A stretch of DNA of 64,000 bases. It comes from Cytospora piceicola (lineage: Eukaryota; Ascomycota; Sordariomycetes; Diaporthales; Cytosporaceae). Positions 33,841-45,149 of the stretch are shown here, one piece after another. A program made the translations under genes and the position numbers. The notes under the pieces are model-generated. The model was not told where the DNA came from, made no database searches, and worked only from the letters and a program-made list of their open reading frames with translations. Within the stretch, counting starts at the first letter, position 1. Each line of letters opens with the position of its first letter. Location: NCBI GenBank assembly GCA_023375675.1, contig JALQBC010000048.1, positions 124,001 through 188,000 on the forward strand. Reading direction: 5' to 3'.

Positions 33841-36800
33841 TTATAGTCGACCAGCCGTGATCTCTCTCTTGAAGATCCGAATTCCCCAGACGTCATACGA
33901 ATGGGTCTCAACAGTCTTGATGTTTGACACTGCATCTCCATTGCCGTCCTCATCCTCATCATCGTCGCTTTCGTTTCCAAGGTTGAGATTGTCCAGCGGC
34001 AAGACAGGGAATTGGTCACCATTGGTCATGGCCACAGGGGCCTTCTCTTTGCCCTTAGAGTGCGCAGACTTGTTCTTCCTATCCTTTTCCTTGGTTGTCT
34101 CCTTCCATCGGACTATGTGCTCGACACGCTCATCCTCGTCGATCGCAAGCCACTCTAGCTTGAGCTTGGGGTAATGCGATAAGTTGTCCAGGATAAAGTG
34201 TTTGGTCTCCCGCATCACCCATACGCAGGTATCGTCACTGCGGAGGCTGATGATGTGCAATGCCCGCAAGTTGGTGAGGCCTGAGATGTGTTGGAGGAGC
34301 GTGTGAATAGCACGGACCCCCATGCTGACAGCCAACTCCTCAAGCGCCCTGCCACGCCTACAAATGAGCAACATCGTCTTCTCGTCCACATCCCAGGTTT
34401 GATCCCGTTGGTTCTTGGCCATGAACCGCTTCAGAGATTTCGCATGCCGCTTCAAGACCAGCCTCCTAATATGGTCCTTTGTGACTGTCGTCCTCGACGC
34501 AAACGATTCTGGCTTGTACTTGTCCTGCCTCTCAAGCATGAAAAGCTCATGAACCTCCTCCAACTGAGAAACGAAGGCCAAGAAAACCATGGTCACATTG
34601 TCTGTGAAGATTTTGCGCAGCGCAATCGGCTGCAGCTTGTTCTCCTTCGCGAACAAGGCCCATATAGGCGCTTGCGGGCCAACATTCAGCAGCGTGATCC
34701 TCTTCAATACTCGCAGGTCAATAGCCCGCGACAGTACAGAGGCCTTGACGGGGATCAGATAAATACTGAGCGACTGAAGACCTAGGCCTCTCGTTGACCG
34801 TGTGTATTCATTAATACGGGTCAGTACTGCATCTGTGCTATCGGTCTTCGCCGCACCGGGGATTTGCGTCTCCGAATCATGTATCTCAGCTGCCACGATT
34901 GACAACTCTTGCTGGTCGGCTTTGATGTTCTCGCTGAGTTCCTGGATTTTCTTCTCAGTCTCCTCAAGTTTCACAGCATCAGGATCAGGGTCGCCTTGAA
35001 GCTGACGTATCTCTTCATGCAACTCCGCAGCTCTGATTTCAAAACGCTCGAGCTTCTCAGCCAGCGTCTCGAATTTCTGCTTCTGCGCTTTAAGACTGGC
35101 TGCTGCCTTTGCTGTGTCTAGGTCCAAATCTGAAGGAACATCGCCGTTTCCCGCGGCGCTGTCGAAGCCATTGGCCTTTGTCGGGCTCTGTTCCGGCGAG
35201 GCAACTTCTGGAGGCTCTTCGAAAAAACTATCGTCCACTGGCTCTTCGATATTGATATCGTCTGGATTGGCGTCCTGGGCCGCCTCCTTGCCTTTCGTAG
35301 TTTTAGCCGCGAATAGGCTGGACTCCTCCTGTTGGGTATCGTCTGCTTCATTGTGCCCCTGTCCATCAGATGTCTTCGCGGCATCTGTCTTGACTATGCC
35401 GTTGTCGTTGGCTCCGCTTGCACTGATATCACCATTCGTTCCGTTGACTGCCGTGGCGCTTTCCTTGCTATCTCCCTCAGAGACATATTTCTTGGCTGCA
35501 GTCACGATTGTGTCCAGGATCTCCTGCTGAGCCGCCGTAAAGTCTTCCGAACTATTCAATCCCTTCACAAGTTTCTCCGAAACAACTCTGATAGCGTCAA
35601 TGAAGGCTTGACCAGGACTCGCTGTCTCCTCTGTCTTCTCCTCCGTAGATTCGATGTCCTTGTTTCGGCTTGCAGGTTTCCCGACTAGGTAAGGCTCAAC
35701 GTCGAAGATGCGACCCAACACGGACTCCTGCATCTTCCGCTCCTCTTGTGCGCGGAACGCTCTAGCTGGTCCACTGACATCTTCAAAAGGCTGGGAGGGG
35801 GGCTGTACCACGACTGGCCCAACTTGGAACTCTTCATCTGGGTCTGAAGACTCTGAGTCATCCGGATCGGCATCCTTCCGCGCGCGGTTAGCCATATTGT
35901 GCGAGAGTGACAGCTTGAGCTTGGTCAGTGTCCCCTGTGAGTTTCTGACGCAAGACTTGAGCTCTGTAATCACGTCCAGATCGTCGATGTCCAAAACTGA
36001 CAATGTCTTGAGCTTTTTGAACCCTGACAAGGTGGGCGGATTCTTGGCTGTGGAGGGTTTCTTGGACGCCTTTGACCTGACAGGAGGTTTAGGGAGTGGA
36101 GGAAATAGCGATACTTGTCCCATGTAAATAGGAGCCATAGGAGGAGGAAATGCGAAGACCGGGGCCGGAGGCGGGGCATCTAAGACCGGAGTATGGTTCG
36201 TAGACGCATTTGGGGTGGTGCTGTTGGACGACGGCAGGGGCAGAGGCAGCGGCTGCTCATACAGCGATGGTCCCTCCTGGAGACGTATGTGAAGATGCGA
36301 GAGCGTCTCGATGTCGTGCAAAGCCTTGTACACAGGACGACTGAGCTCCACACGGATGTTCCATCTAGGATGGAAACGCATTGTCAACTGGCGCACATGG
36401 TGAAGCAGAGGCGCTGTAACACAGGGATGTCATACCTCAAAGTTTCCAGAGCCTTCGCCTTGCGCAAAGTCAAAAGAAGTAGAGTGTTCAGGAACTTGCC
36501 GCAACTGAGGCTGTACAGGTAAGGTTTATACGCTGTCTCGGCCTTGTCACCGGCGCTCACTGTGTCTAGTGATATATCTCTGAGGTGCTTCGCATAGTTG
36601 TAGTCACTGGTAACGAACGTCTCAAGCCCGCCAGCCAGGCCGTCAATTGAATTGTCGTAGGCCCGATCGTCGTCATCAGGAAATACGATGTGGAAGCTCC
36701 GATACAGCTCGGCAGCGGCAAGATCGTGGAAATGCTTAGAGACAATCGAGAGGCAGATCAGGTCGTGCGATTGACACTGTGATGGTGTGAGTTAGTGAGG

Positions 36801-36968
36801 TGTATATACCTACCGGTACCGGCCGAACAGAGCTGCAGCAGGCAGGAGGAACTTGATAGTTGGGGAGCATACGAGGCCGACGATGTCTTTCTGGATCTCC
36901 CTTGGAAGGTCTGTGAGATGCAGTGGACGGGAGCTTGGGGTAGCCTCGACAGTAGTATCTGAGGCCAT
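33841..36968 (-). CDS. Large F-box protein with leucine-rich-repeat-like segments and a coiled coil
   Basis: Exons 36968-36873, 36776-36436 and 36364-33841 give 986 residues. The N-terminus (LTDLPREIQKDIVGL then CQSHDLICLSIVSKHF, ~17-50) is an F-box, the Skp1-binding part of SCF ubiquitin ligases. LRWNIRVELSRPVYKAL is typical of the fungal F-box/LRR group. A long, acidic, low-complexity insert (~230-480) is followed by a coiled coil (~480-550, KQKFETLAEKLERFEIR). LRR-like strands return at ~590-800 (SLSIYLIPVKAS, LRALHIISL). Splice acceptor TCCTAG at 36365 gives the clean join TL-RWNIR; the longer open frame upstream of it is intronic. Substrate unknown. Confidence 0.85.
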
Positions 36969-38262
36969 TTTGCGAAGTCGTCGTGTACGAGGCTGCAGAG
37001 GGTGTGAGGGTAACGAGGGCGCGATGGTGGGTAGGTAGCTTGTTACTTAGATATGTGCTCGTCCGATACTGTAAGCAGGTTTGTAAACAGGTCGCCGAGC
37101 GGAGCTGATGGTTGAGGACAAAGGCGCCTTCAAAGCCCCAAGTATGGTCAACAAGAGATGACGACCTGGCTGCCTGGCAAGGTTGGAAGGCATTAGACAC
37201 ACAAAGGAAAGTGACGGTGCTTCTCCAGTGGACCAGAGGTTGAAGGCTAAAAGAGAGTGAATGTGATGTTGGAGGATCAATAATATCTTCATTGGCTTAG
37301 ACCCGTGATTGATGTGCTGGGGCAGTTGCCTAGGTGGGCGGTGCGGGCAAGACGTAGTGGGTCCCAAGGTCTATCTAAATGTTCTAGAGCGGTTGCGGCA
37401 GCGGGGTTAAGGGCCACTGGGGCACTGGGCTAGGGGCGCTGGGGCTAGCACTAGCACTTGAGAGCGCTTACAAGGATCAAGACCCACTTCCAGGTTGTCA
37501 AGGTTCCAGTGGTTCTTAGAAGGCTCAGCCTTGTAACGTCTTACTCACTTATCAGTTAGGCCTAGCAGGGATCGAGCTTGCTGACGCCGAAGACATACCT
37601 AGTCTAAGGCGGCTCCTGGCTTTTCATATCCTCTCCAACCTAAAGAGGTCCTATGGTTACAGATACATATATCTGAAACTTGCAGATGGCAGGAATGTGC
37701 AAGGGGTGTAGAAGATAGAGCAACCCTTTCTTGAGGGACATAGTGCAGATATCAGAACTTATACTCCGTAGTAGGAAAAAAGTTAGCTGTACCTATCTAG
37801 ATACCTACTTAAGTAAAACACTACCTATCTACCTACCTACTTACCTACTTGATTAGTTACTTAGTTACTTGGTTTATTACTTACCCCCCCTCCCCTCTGA
37901 CCTGAAGAGCCCTAATCCTTAACAAAACTAAACCTAACAGCTTATACATTTCCTGTTGGTGCTAAGCTGTTTTACAGGCTACTACCCGGGAAATAAGATA
38001 AAGCTTGCGTATATAAAGGAAAGTGAAGTAGGTACACTAAAACTGTTGAATTTGGTGATTGGTTTCAGAAAGCCACCACTCATACTAGCTTCACACTTCA
38101 AGGTTCGGGCCGCCGACCTTGGTCGAGTCAACTATAGCTGTAGTCTCGTGTCTACCTAGGTAGGCACCACGGTCTCCCAGTCTGCTGTCCCACAGATGTC
38201 TGAGGTGAGGTTTGACGGGTATATCGTATCCTTCCTGTGCCCTGCAACTAGTGAGAATCAGT
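36969..38262. other. Intergenic region
   Basis: About 1.3 kb with no recognisable gene. It has GGGGCACTGGGC/GGGGCGCTGGGGC repeats near 37415-37445, an ACCTACCTACTT/GTTACTTAG tract and one TACCTAGGTA (38153-38162). Small frames of 67 aa and 106 aa show no features. Confidence 0.5.
37822..37886. repeat. Degenerate CTAC/TTACT tandem tract
   Basis: CTACCTATCTACCTACCTACTTACC passes into GTTACTTAGTTACTTGGTTTATTACTTACC and ends in a C run. It shares the ACCTA word with the dispersed TACCTAGGTA palindromes. Confidence 0.75.
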
Positions 38263-40341
38263 TTAGACCAGATCCCATGTTACATAGACACTCCAACCCA
38301 TGCTGCCCCAGTTGTTCTTTCTCGACAGGAACTCCTCCGTGGTGACTCCCCGGGCATCCTGCCCCCCGAGAGTATCAAAGCCAATCAGTTGCACAGACTC
38401 TCCAGGCTTACCAAGATCCCTGTATTGATGATTGTCTTGTCAGCAAACAGCACACACGTATATATGTACCTAGATGGATTTTGAACTGGTGCGCATCAGC
38501 CCCTGGGGAAATACGTACCTCGCTGGTATGTCACACCACCACCAGTACCCGTCACATTCCAGAGGCACATAGTCATTATCTTTTCCCCTGGTGCCATGGA
38601 TCAACATCACCAAGGGCTTGGGCTTCCCCTTGCCGTTTCTCTCGGACGTCCAGTGCTCACACAGCTTCGCGAACTGGAACCTCACCATCTCGCCGCTGTA
38701 GACAGGTATATGTTTTTCCGCCGGGCTCGAGTTCCACTCGCAGATACCCTCGTCGATCGCATTGCTGCTCCACCCAGCACGTTCTCCCCTCGTAGGTCCT
38801 AGCACGTACTCCTCCCACGTCGGAATGCGTCCGTCCTCTCGGAAGAAATACCGACTATCCTCAGGGAAGTGACTCATGCCAAACATCTCGTTGCTGTTAG
38901 TAAAATGCTGCGCGGAAAAGGACCTCTTGTATGCATCGCCACTGAGGTGTCCAGCCCCCCAGCAAGAATCTAGCAACTTCCACTTTCCACCATCAATCCT
39001 TACCGCATTCCAGGCATGGCCCGATGCGTTGCGTGGAGGGGGAGGCTGGCCATCCTTCACAGGCGCAAACCCGTATCCTTTACCGTGGCCTCCCACAACA
39101 ATACATTCCAGCCCAGCCCGCTTCACGATAGCCTCATACACCCGGGCATATCCCTCGCAGACGGCTCGGCCGGAGAATATTGTATCACTTGCCGTGCCTC
39201 TTGCCATGTGGCCCGTAAAGAAACCCTCTGCATCATAGTCAATATTGTGGTGCAGCCACGTGAATACTGCCCGGGCCTTGTCCGTAGGTGAGGAGAAAGG
39301 ACTGCAAAGTACGTGCGCGAGGTAGCCAATAGGATCATGCCGGTCAATGACAGAACTCGGATATTGCGCCGCAACACTGTCTGGCCCTGAGAAGTCTCGA
39401 CAGATCAGACATGACGCTGCTTGCTGCGACTTAGATGCCACCGCATCGATTTGAGATGCACTAGGTCGAGACGCAACAGGGATTGGTGGCGGAACAGCGT
39501 TCGAAGGGTCAGCAGGTGTGCCCCCAGCGTTGTACCCGCTGACCTCCGGTATTGTCCTGATAAATTTGGCCGGAGGCGGGGGCAGACGCCGTGTCGGCAG
39601 AGCCGGAGCGGGCTCTTCGGCTCCGTTTAGACCAGGTGGTCGAGCCGGTCTACTGGGGAGACGAGGTGGTAGAGATGGCCTCGCATTGTCGGTCTGAGGT
39701 TGGGCCGGCATAGACCGCTTGGGCAACAGTGGCGCTTTGACAATCTTGGCCGTGCTCGCTGTCCTTGCCCCCTCACTTTCAATTGCCATAGAACCCTCTC
39801 GCTCACGTCGTGATGGCGGCAACGGTGGGAGATTGGCTTGCTCCAATGGCGGGGGCAGCTTCCGGACGGTCGATCCAGGGGCTTGGTTTAGAGAAAGCGA
39901 GGACATGGCCGAGACGTGTGACTTGACTGAATCATTTGAGTTGCGGCGCCCAGCTACGGTCAGTGACTGTGTTGATGGTCTCCTGGACGGTAGAGCAGGT
40001 GATGTTTGCCCAGAGTCCCGTCTCGGGAGCGGGGGCTCAAGGCCGCGCTTTGGAAGTGAGGGAGACTCATTACCAACGTCAGTGTTGCTCCTTTTCGGAA
40101 GAGCAGGCGGTGCTTTCTTGACTGGCTGTGTTGGAATGCTTGGCGTTGTTACCTGGGAGTTCCCATTCAAGGGAGGGGAGGTTGCCTGAGTAGTGGTCTG
40201 AGAGGGTACCCGAGGAGGTCGATTAGGTGGAGGAGGTGGAGGAGGTCTCTTCCCTGACGGTGAACTGAAGTTTTTCTGTGTATTGAGGGCGGCAATCCTT
40301 TCAGCCAGAGAATTGAATCGAGGTTCCTCTATATCAGCCAT
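38263..40341 (-). CDS. Proline-rich transglutaminase-like (TGc) protein
   Basis: Exons 40341-38519 and 38419-38263 give 659 residues from MADIEEPRFNSLAERI. Residues 1-310 are disordered, with many polyproline and PxLPxR/PxxPxR motifs that could bind SH3 domains. The TGc domain (~345-480) has an apparently intact triad: Cys395 in GRAVCEGYA, His442 in GHAWNAV and Asp458 in LLDSCWG. Similar architecture occurs in fungal cytokinesis-linked Cyk3-like and kyphoscoliosis-peptidase-like proteins, but no N-terminal SH3 domain is seen here. The single open frame runs through a GTACGT donor into intron sequence. Using that donor and acceptor AATACAG at 38420 adds the coherent tail DLGKPGESVQLIGFD ... 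WSVYVTWDLV, which looks like a closing beta domain. Confidence 0.88.
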
Positions 40342-41213
40342 TTCTTCCCTCAACCGTGATTAAGTCACATGCATAGATAAGTTGTGATGAAAAAAATAAA
40401 TGGAGGTCGAAGTGGCGGGGCTCCTCAGATCGATATGCGTGAGATGAGCCGGTAGTACTGCAGCATGGCGCTAGGCAAACGGTGAGTTAATAAACTTGGA
40501 ACGTATCAAGTACTTGAGTACCTAGGTACATACAAAAGAATAAAAAGATATGAGTGAGACTTGGGAGACCGGACAGGAGCCAGTGACAGGTTGATCATGG
40601 ACTGAAAGTGGTTGGCGGTGTTGCCTAAGTTTGATTTTGTAGAAGATATTGGAAGGAATCTTGGAACAGTTGGGCTCTGAGCACATACTACATGGGATCC
40701 CATACTACATAAGTAAGCACAGCCCAGTCGGCGCACTATTTACGGTAATCACCCGTACTGTTGTACCTACAGCGTGGATCCTTCTTCATGCTGTGCATCC
40801 GTAATCCAGGCTAGAGCGGCCCCACTTGTCTTCCAAGACTCATAGGTACTTGGTACTTACTTCAATACGAATTGATATTAGCTGTCCACCCTCCCCCCCA
40901 TCGGTATTGTTGAAATACCAAAGGTGCTGAGTAGGTAAGTCCCCCGTTCTCGGCAAGGTCAGAACGTGACAATCTGGCATTCCTTCTTGCGCGATGAAAC
41001 TACTCAGGAGAAACAGTCGTCACAGATCTCACATAAATGAGCCAGTGCTGTTGTAGCAGAGAGGCCAAAGACCTACCTAGGTAGTTGGCTGGGACATGGA
41101 TATTGCATCTTCCGGACCGATGTGGAGTGTAACCTTGGCGATCTCTGGGAGCACAAAAATAATCTGATATCTTGACTACATATGAGTTCATCTCCCTTCC
41201 CTCCCGTACCTAC
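40342..41213. other. Intergenic region
   Basis: No gene is seen. Two perfect TACCTAGGTA palindromes are present (40519-40528, 41074-41083). The short frames have no features. Confidence 0.55.
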
Positions 41214-43508
41214 TTATGTCTGATGTTGTTCTATATCCCTTTCCGTCTGATCTCTAGGTTCCGTCACAACCGCTTCCCTTTGGCCAACCTCAAATTTCGG
41301 AGCATCCTCTACCTTCTGAGCATCCGTTGCCTCCTGTACAGCCACGTCTGTCTTTCTCTCACCCTCCACTCTGTCAGCATCATCCGCCTTTTTGTGTTCC
41401 TCCATCTTCTGAGGAGAAGTGACATCAGATCTGGAAGTCATAGCTGTAGGGGACAGCATCCCAGACGGTGTCCCAGAGGATGCTATCGCCTCACCAGTAG
41501 CAGGACCTGAGGGAGCCGCAGCAACCGCTCCGGGGCCAACAGGCTTCCCGGCAGCTCCAGCACCGCCCACACCAGGCTTGCCCTTCTTGATGCTCTTCCA
41601 TTCCATACCTGCGGCCGAGAGCATAGCCGCGAATGCCAGCCCCATCGCACAGAGGAAGATCCTCGTAAGTGAATAGTCGTACGCGTCGATCACCAGGTCA
41701 ATATACTGGGCCGGGACGATGCTTGTGAGTTCGTTGGCGCCGTTGTTGATAACCTCGGTGGGGTCGATCCCTGGAATTCCTGCCAACTTCGAGACGAGTA
41801 GGTTGCTGAGGATCGTCTGCCCGACGGTCGTGAAAATGGCACCACCCAGCTGCTGGGTGAAGAAGACGAGAGCAATCCCCTGAGACACGTCCGCCATAGG
41901 CAGTACAGTCTGGCATGCAAGGCTCCCTGACTGCATCCCCATGCCGAGGCCGAAGCCGGCTAAAAATTGATAGGCGACCCAATGGCTCTGAGGCGACCCG
42001 CGACTGAGCGTGCTCAGGAGCCCCTCACCAATTGCCATGATAGAAGGTGAAAGGAGCATGGAGGGAACGTAATAACCGATCTTTTGTGTGGCGATCCCGT
42101 TCATTATGCTCGAGGCTACGAGCGAGAGGACAAGAGGCAGAGTGTAGATACCCGAATCGAGGGGATTGACCAGCTTCACGGTTTGAACTATTGGCGAGTT
42201 AACGGATTGTGTCCACTATAAGAACTATTCGATGTGACTTACACCAAATGGGTAGATAATAAACCAAGCATAACATTGAACCAGCCAGGAAAAAGGTAAA
42301 AGACGTAGCAAAGAAGACAGTGCGCTGTATGATGATTCTGGGCGGTATCGAAGCAGTGTCCGGCATGTAGACTTGCACCGCCGTAAACAAGGCCCCAAGC
42401 AGACCAAACATTACGAACAGCACAATGATGCGCCAGTTGCTCCAGGCATAAGCTGAACCGCCCCATTGCAGTGCGAGTAGTAGGCAGACCACGCTCGGGA
42501 CGAAGAAGAGAGTGCCCAAGGGATCGAGACGCTTGATGTGATTGAGAATAGGAGTCGGCTCCTGTTTGCGGTATGGCGGGTTCCAGAAGAATATCATAAA
42601 GAGGCTGGAGTAGGCGCATATTAGCAGTTGCTTACTGACCGAAAGTGATGCGGCATCTGAGCTTACAGAGTAAAAGCCCCAATCGGAAGGTTGATGTAAA
42701 AGCACCACCTCCAGCTGACACCACGCGTAAAGGCGCCTCCAACTAGTGGTCCTAACACAGAGGCGCACCCAAAACACATACCAAACATGCTTTGGAACAA
42801 GGGTCGCTTGTGGAGAGGAATCATCGGGATCATGATGAGCATGGCACCAGAGAATATACCTGCCGATCCTAGGCCTGCAATTGCTCGGCCCGCAATGAAG
42901 ACAGACGAGCTGGGTGCAGCACCGCAGATGGCGGAGCCTATCTCAAAGATAATCACACATATCAAAAAGACCCTAAGTATATACGTCAGCTATATATTAC
43001 CAATGAAGTCTCCTAGATAGATGGCTTGCCATTTCATAGAATAATACTTGTAGAGCCGGCCGAAGACGAGTTGTGCGGCAGACGTGGTCAGCATATAAGC
43101 CGAACCGTACCAGCCTATATCCCCCAGACTGTGGAATTCATCGGTTATCGTTGGTATGGCGGTGGCAACTATAGTTCTATCAAGAGCCACCAGAAACATG
43201 GCCAGAAAATTTGAGAGCAATATCAACCAAAACTTCAGAGTCTTGGGCTTGTAGAGCTCGTTGACACCTGGCCCGCCTGGTCCAGGCGGCCCTGATGGGC
43301 CGGACTTGGGTAGCTCCTCATCAGTACTTGGAGCGTCTGGGGCTCCTTTCTGTTGGTCGTCTTCGCTTCGGGCGTGTTTCTCGACATCAAGCGTGCTATC
43401 GTTTCCCTGTCGGGGTGGGTGCTCGAGACGATCCACATGCGTGTGGCTGCTGGCCAACGATGCGTTCGACCGCGACATTTCGAGGTCCAACCTCACCGAG
43501 AGCCTCAT
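41214..43508 (-). CDS. MFS transporter, DHA2 (14-helix drug/toxin efflux) type
   Basis: Exons 43508-43030, 42972-42667, 42604-42243 and 42187-41214 give 706 residues. After a ~90-residue cytosolic head, the DHA2 signature [13 protein letters not shown] appears, then [62 protein letters not shown] (motif C region) and YYLPIWFQTV. This fits a 14-helix plasma-membrane proton antiporter such as fungal toxin or drug pumps. A ~110-residue Gly/Ala then charged tail follows the last helix. The first intron (42973-43029) needs a GC donor (TG|GCAAGC), which alone restores the family-typical [13 protein letters not shown]; other introns are GT-AG (62 and 55 nt). Start at 43508 is the first ATG with a sensible head; 43478 is possible. 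It diverges from the Zn2Cys6 gene. Confidence 0.93.
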
Positions 43509-45149
43509 CTCGACGATAGTGTGACAGAAACAGGCGGGAACAGATAGTGTGAGAGTGGACAGATAGGGCAACCAAGAAATAAATAGAAAATTAAAATAAA
43601 TAAAGAAAATTAAAATAAAAAGAGGTTGCACGGTGGTTACACAAGGAGAATGTGTGCAAGAGTGGTAGACAAGCAGAGGGTGGGCGGAACAAGAAAGTAC
43701 GGGTGTGTATTGCTGTATGGGAGGAATACACGGGCAAGACACGCCGAGATGATGAAGAACAATATAATTCGTGACCTCGAGCTCACTGACGCTCGTCGCA
43801 GACGTTGGAAGGGATGGAAACATTTAAGTACATATCTTCTCTTCCACCTGGCTTGCCCCTTCTTACCTCTGGGCTCAGCGCACAAAGAGCCTGGGCTCCA
43901 AATAGACGCAGCCGACACATTTCCGGTGGCTTCAGCGAGTGTCGCCCACTGCGCTACGGCCGTCATAGATGAGACTGACGGCAGCTTATGAAGCCAGACG
44001 CAGTGTTTTGTGGTATGGTGCATCTGGAGGTTCCCCAGTACGGTGTCCGTGAAGCTGGTACTAGCCGCGGCGAAAACGCCGAGGTCAATATGTCGGGTAC
44101 GAGTTGAGGTGCTTCGGTCCCGAGAAGAGTCTGGACGAAACCGCTGGCAGATAGCGGGGTACTTCCTGGCAGCAGCACTTGACGTGTCAGCTGGTCCACG
44201 CAGAACCATTGGAAGTCCAGTACGGAGTAAGTGTAGTGCTATCTTAGCTGAGGGGCAGAGGGGCAGAGGTGCTGAGGGGCAGAGAGCCTGAGGACCCTTC
44301 AAGGTTGTGCAAATCCTCCTAGGCTCCAACTCAAGCCTGGAGCATGTGACTCGATGATGAAAGGCTGAATGCCCCCCCCCCCATCCTCATCCGGCTTATC
44401 CAGAGACAGAAAGGAGACAGACAACCTTGGAAGTGCCCCAAGGTGCTTGCTTGCTTGCCTTGTGTATTGTTATTACTGTGGCTGTTGCTATTCAATGTTG
44501 TGGTCTCTTGGCAAATTATTCGAGGCAACTGACGACGAAAACCCCCCGTGTGGCCCTGCAACGAAGCAAAGCAGTTCCACTGTCCCTCCACCCCGTGCCC
44601 CCGGACCTTGCTCTTGCCTATCAAGCCTATGCCCTTTCCAAGGTCCAAGGGTGTTCATTCATCCCCCCCGGGATACCTAGGCAATCTGTCAGGCTGTGTA
44701 TGCAGCAGCAGCTTGGGACCAACTAACTCTGCCTGCATGACGACTGCTCGGCTACAAAGACACGCCTCGTGGCCGGAGGACTTTCCGAGACACAAACTCC
44801 TCGTCTTCTGAGGCTAGGCTTGCATTTGATTGCTTGCTTAGCCCCCTCTATCCATGAGATAATCGCCATCCGCGCGTCTATCTCGAGGTCACCTTCCCGT
44901 CCGGAGCAAAGACCGCCCCACGCTTGTATGTAGGCACTGTGCCGCGGGCCTAACATTTCCCATTCCAGATCCAGACCGGCCCCTTGGTGCTGGTGCTGGT
45001 TCTGGTTCTGGTGCTGTGGTGCTGATGCTGGCGCTGCTTTTTGCCCTTCGGATCCGAGGCTCTGCCCCAGCTGACCGGCATCTCTAGGATCTGCCCTCGT
45101 TGGACTGTCCAGAGTCAAAGCAAATCAAGTCTGCCATTTGCAGTCCGCC
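43509..45149. other. Intergenic region between divergent MFS and Zn2Cys6 genes
   Basis: About 1.6 kb, likely the shared promoter. It contains inverted CGG triplets of the kind bound by Zn2Cys6 dimers: CGG-CCG at 43957-43962, CGG-TGT-CCG at 44041-44049 and CGG-AT-CCG at 45049-45056. Such sites occur often by chance. A 230-aa minus-strand frame (43637-44329) has no family features. Confidence 0.45.

Noticed and set aside
43637..44329. 230-aa minus-strand frame between the transporter and Zn2Cys6 genes
   Set aside because: No motif, irregular composition, and it lies in the probable shared promoter.
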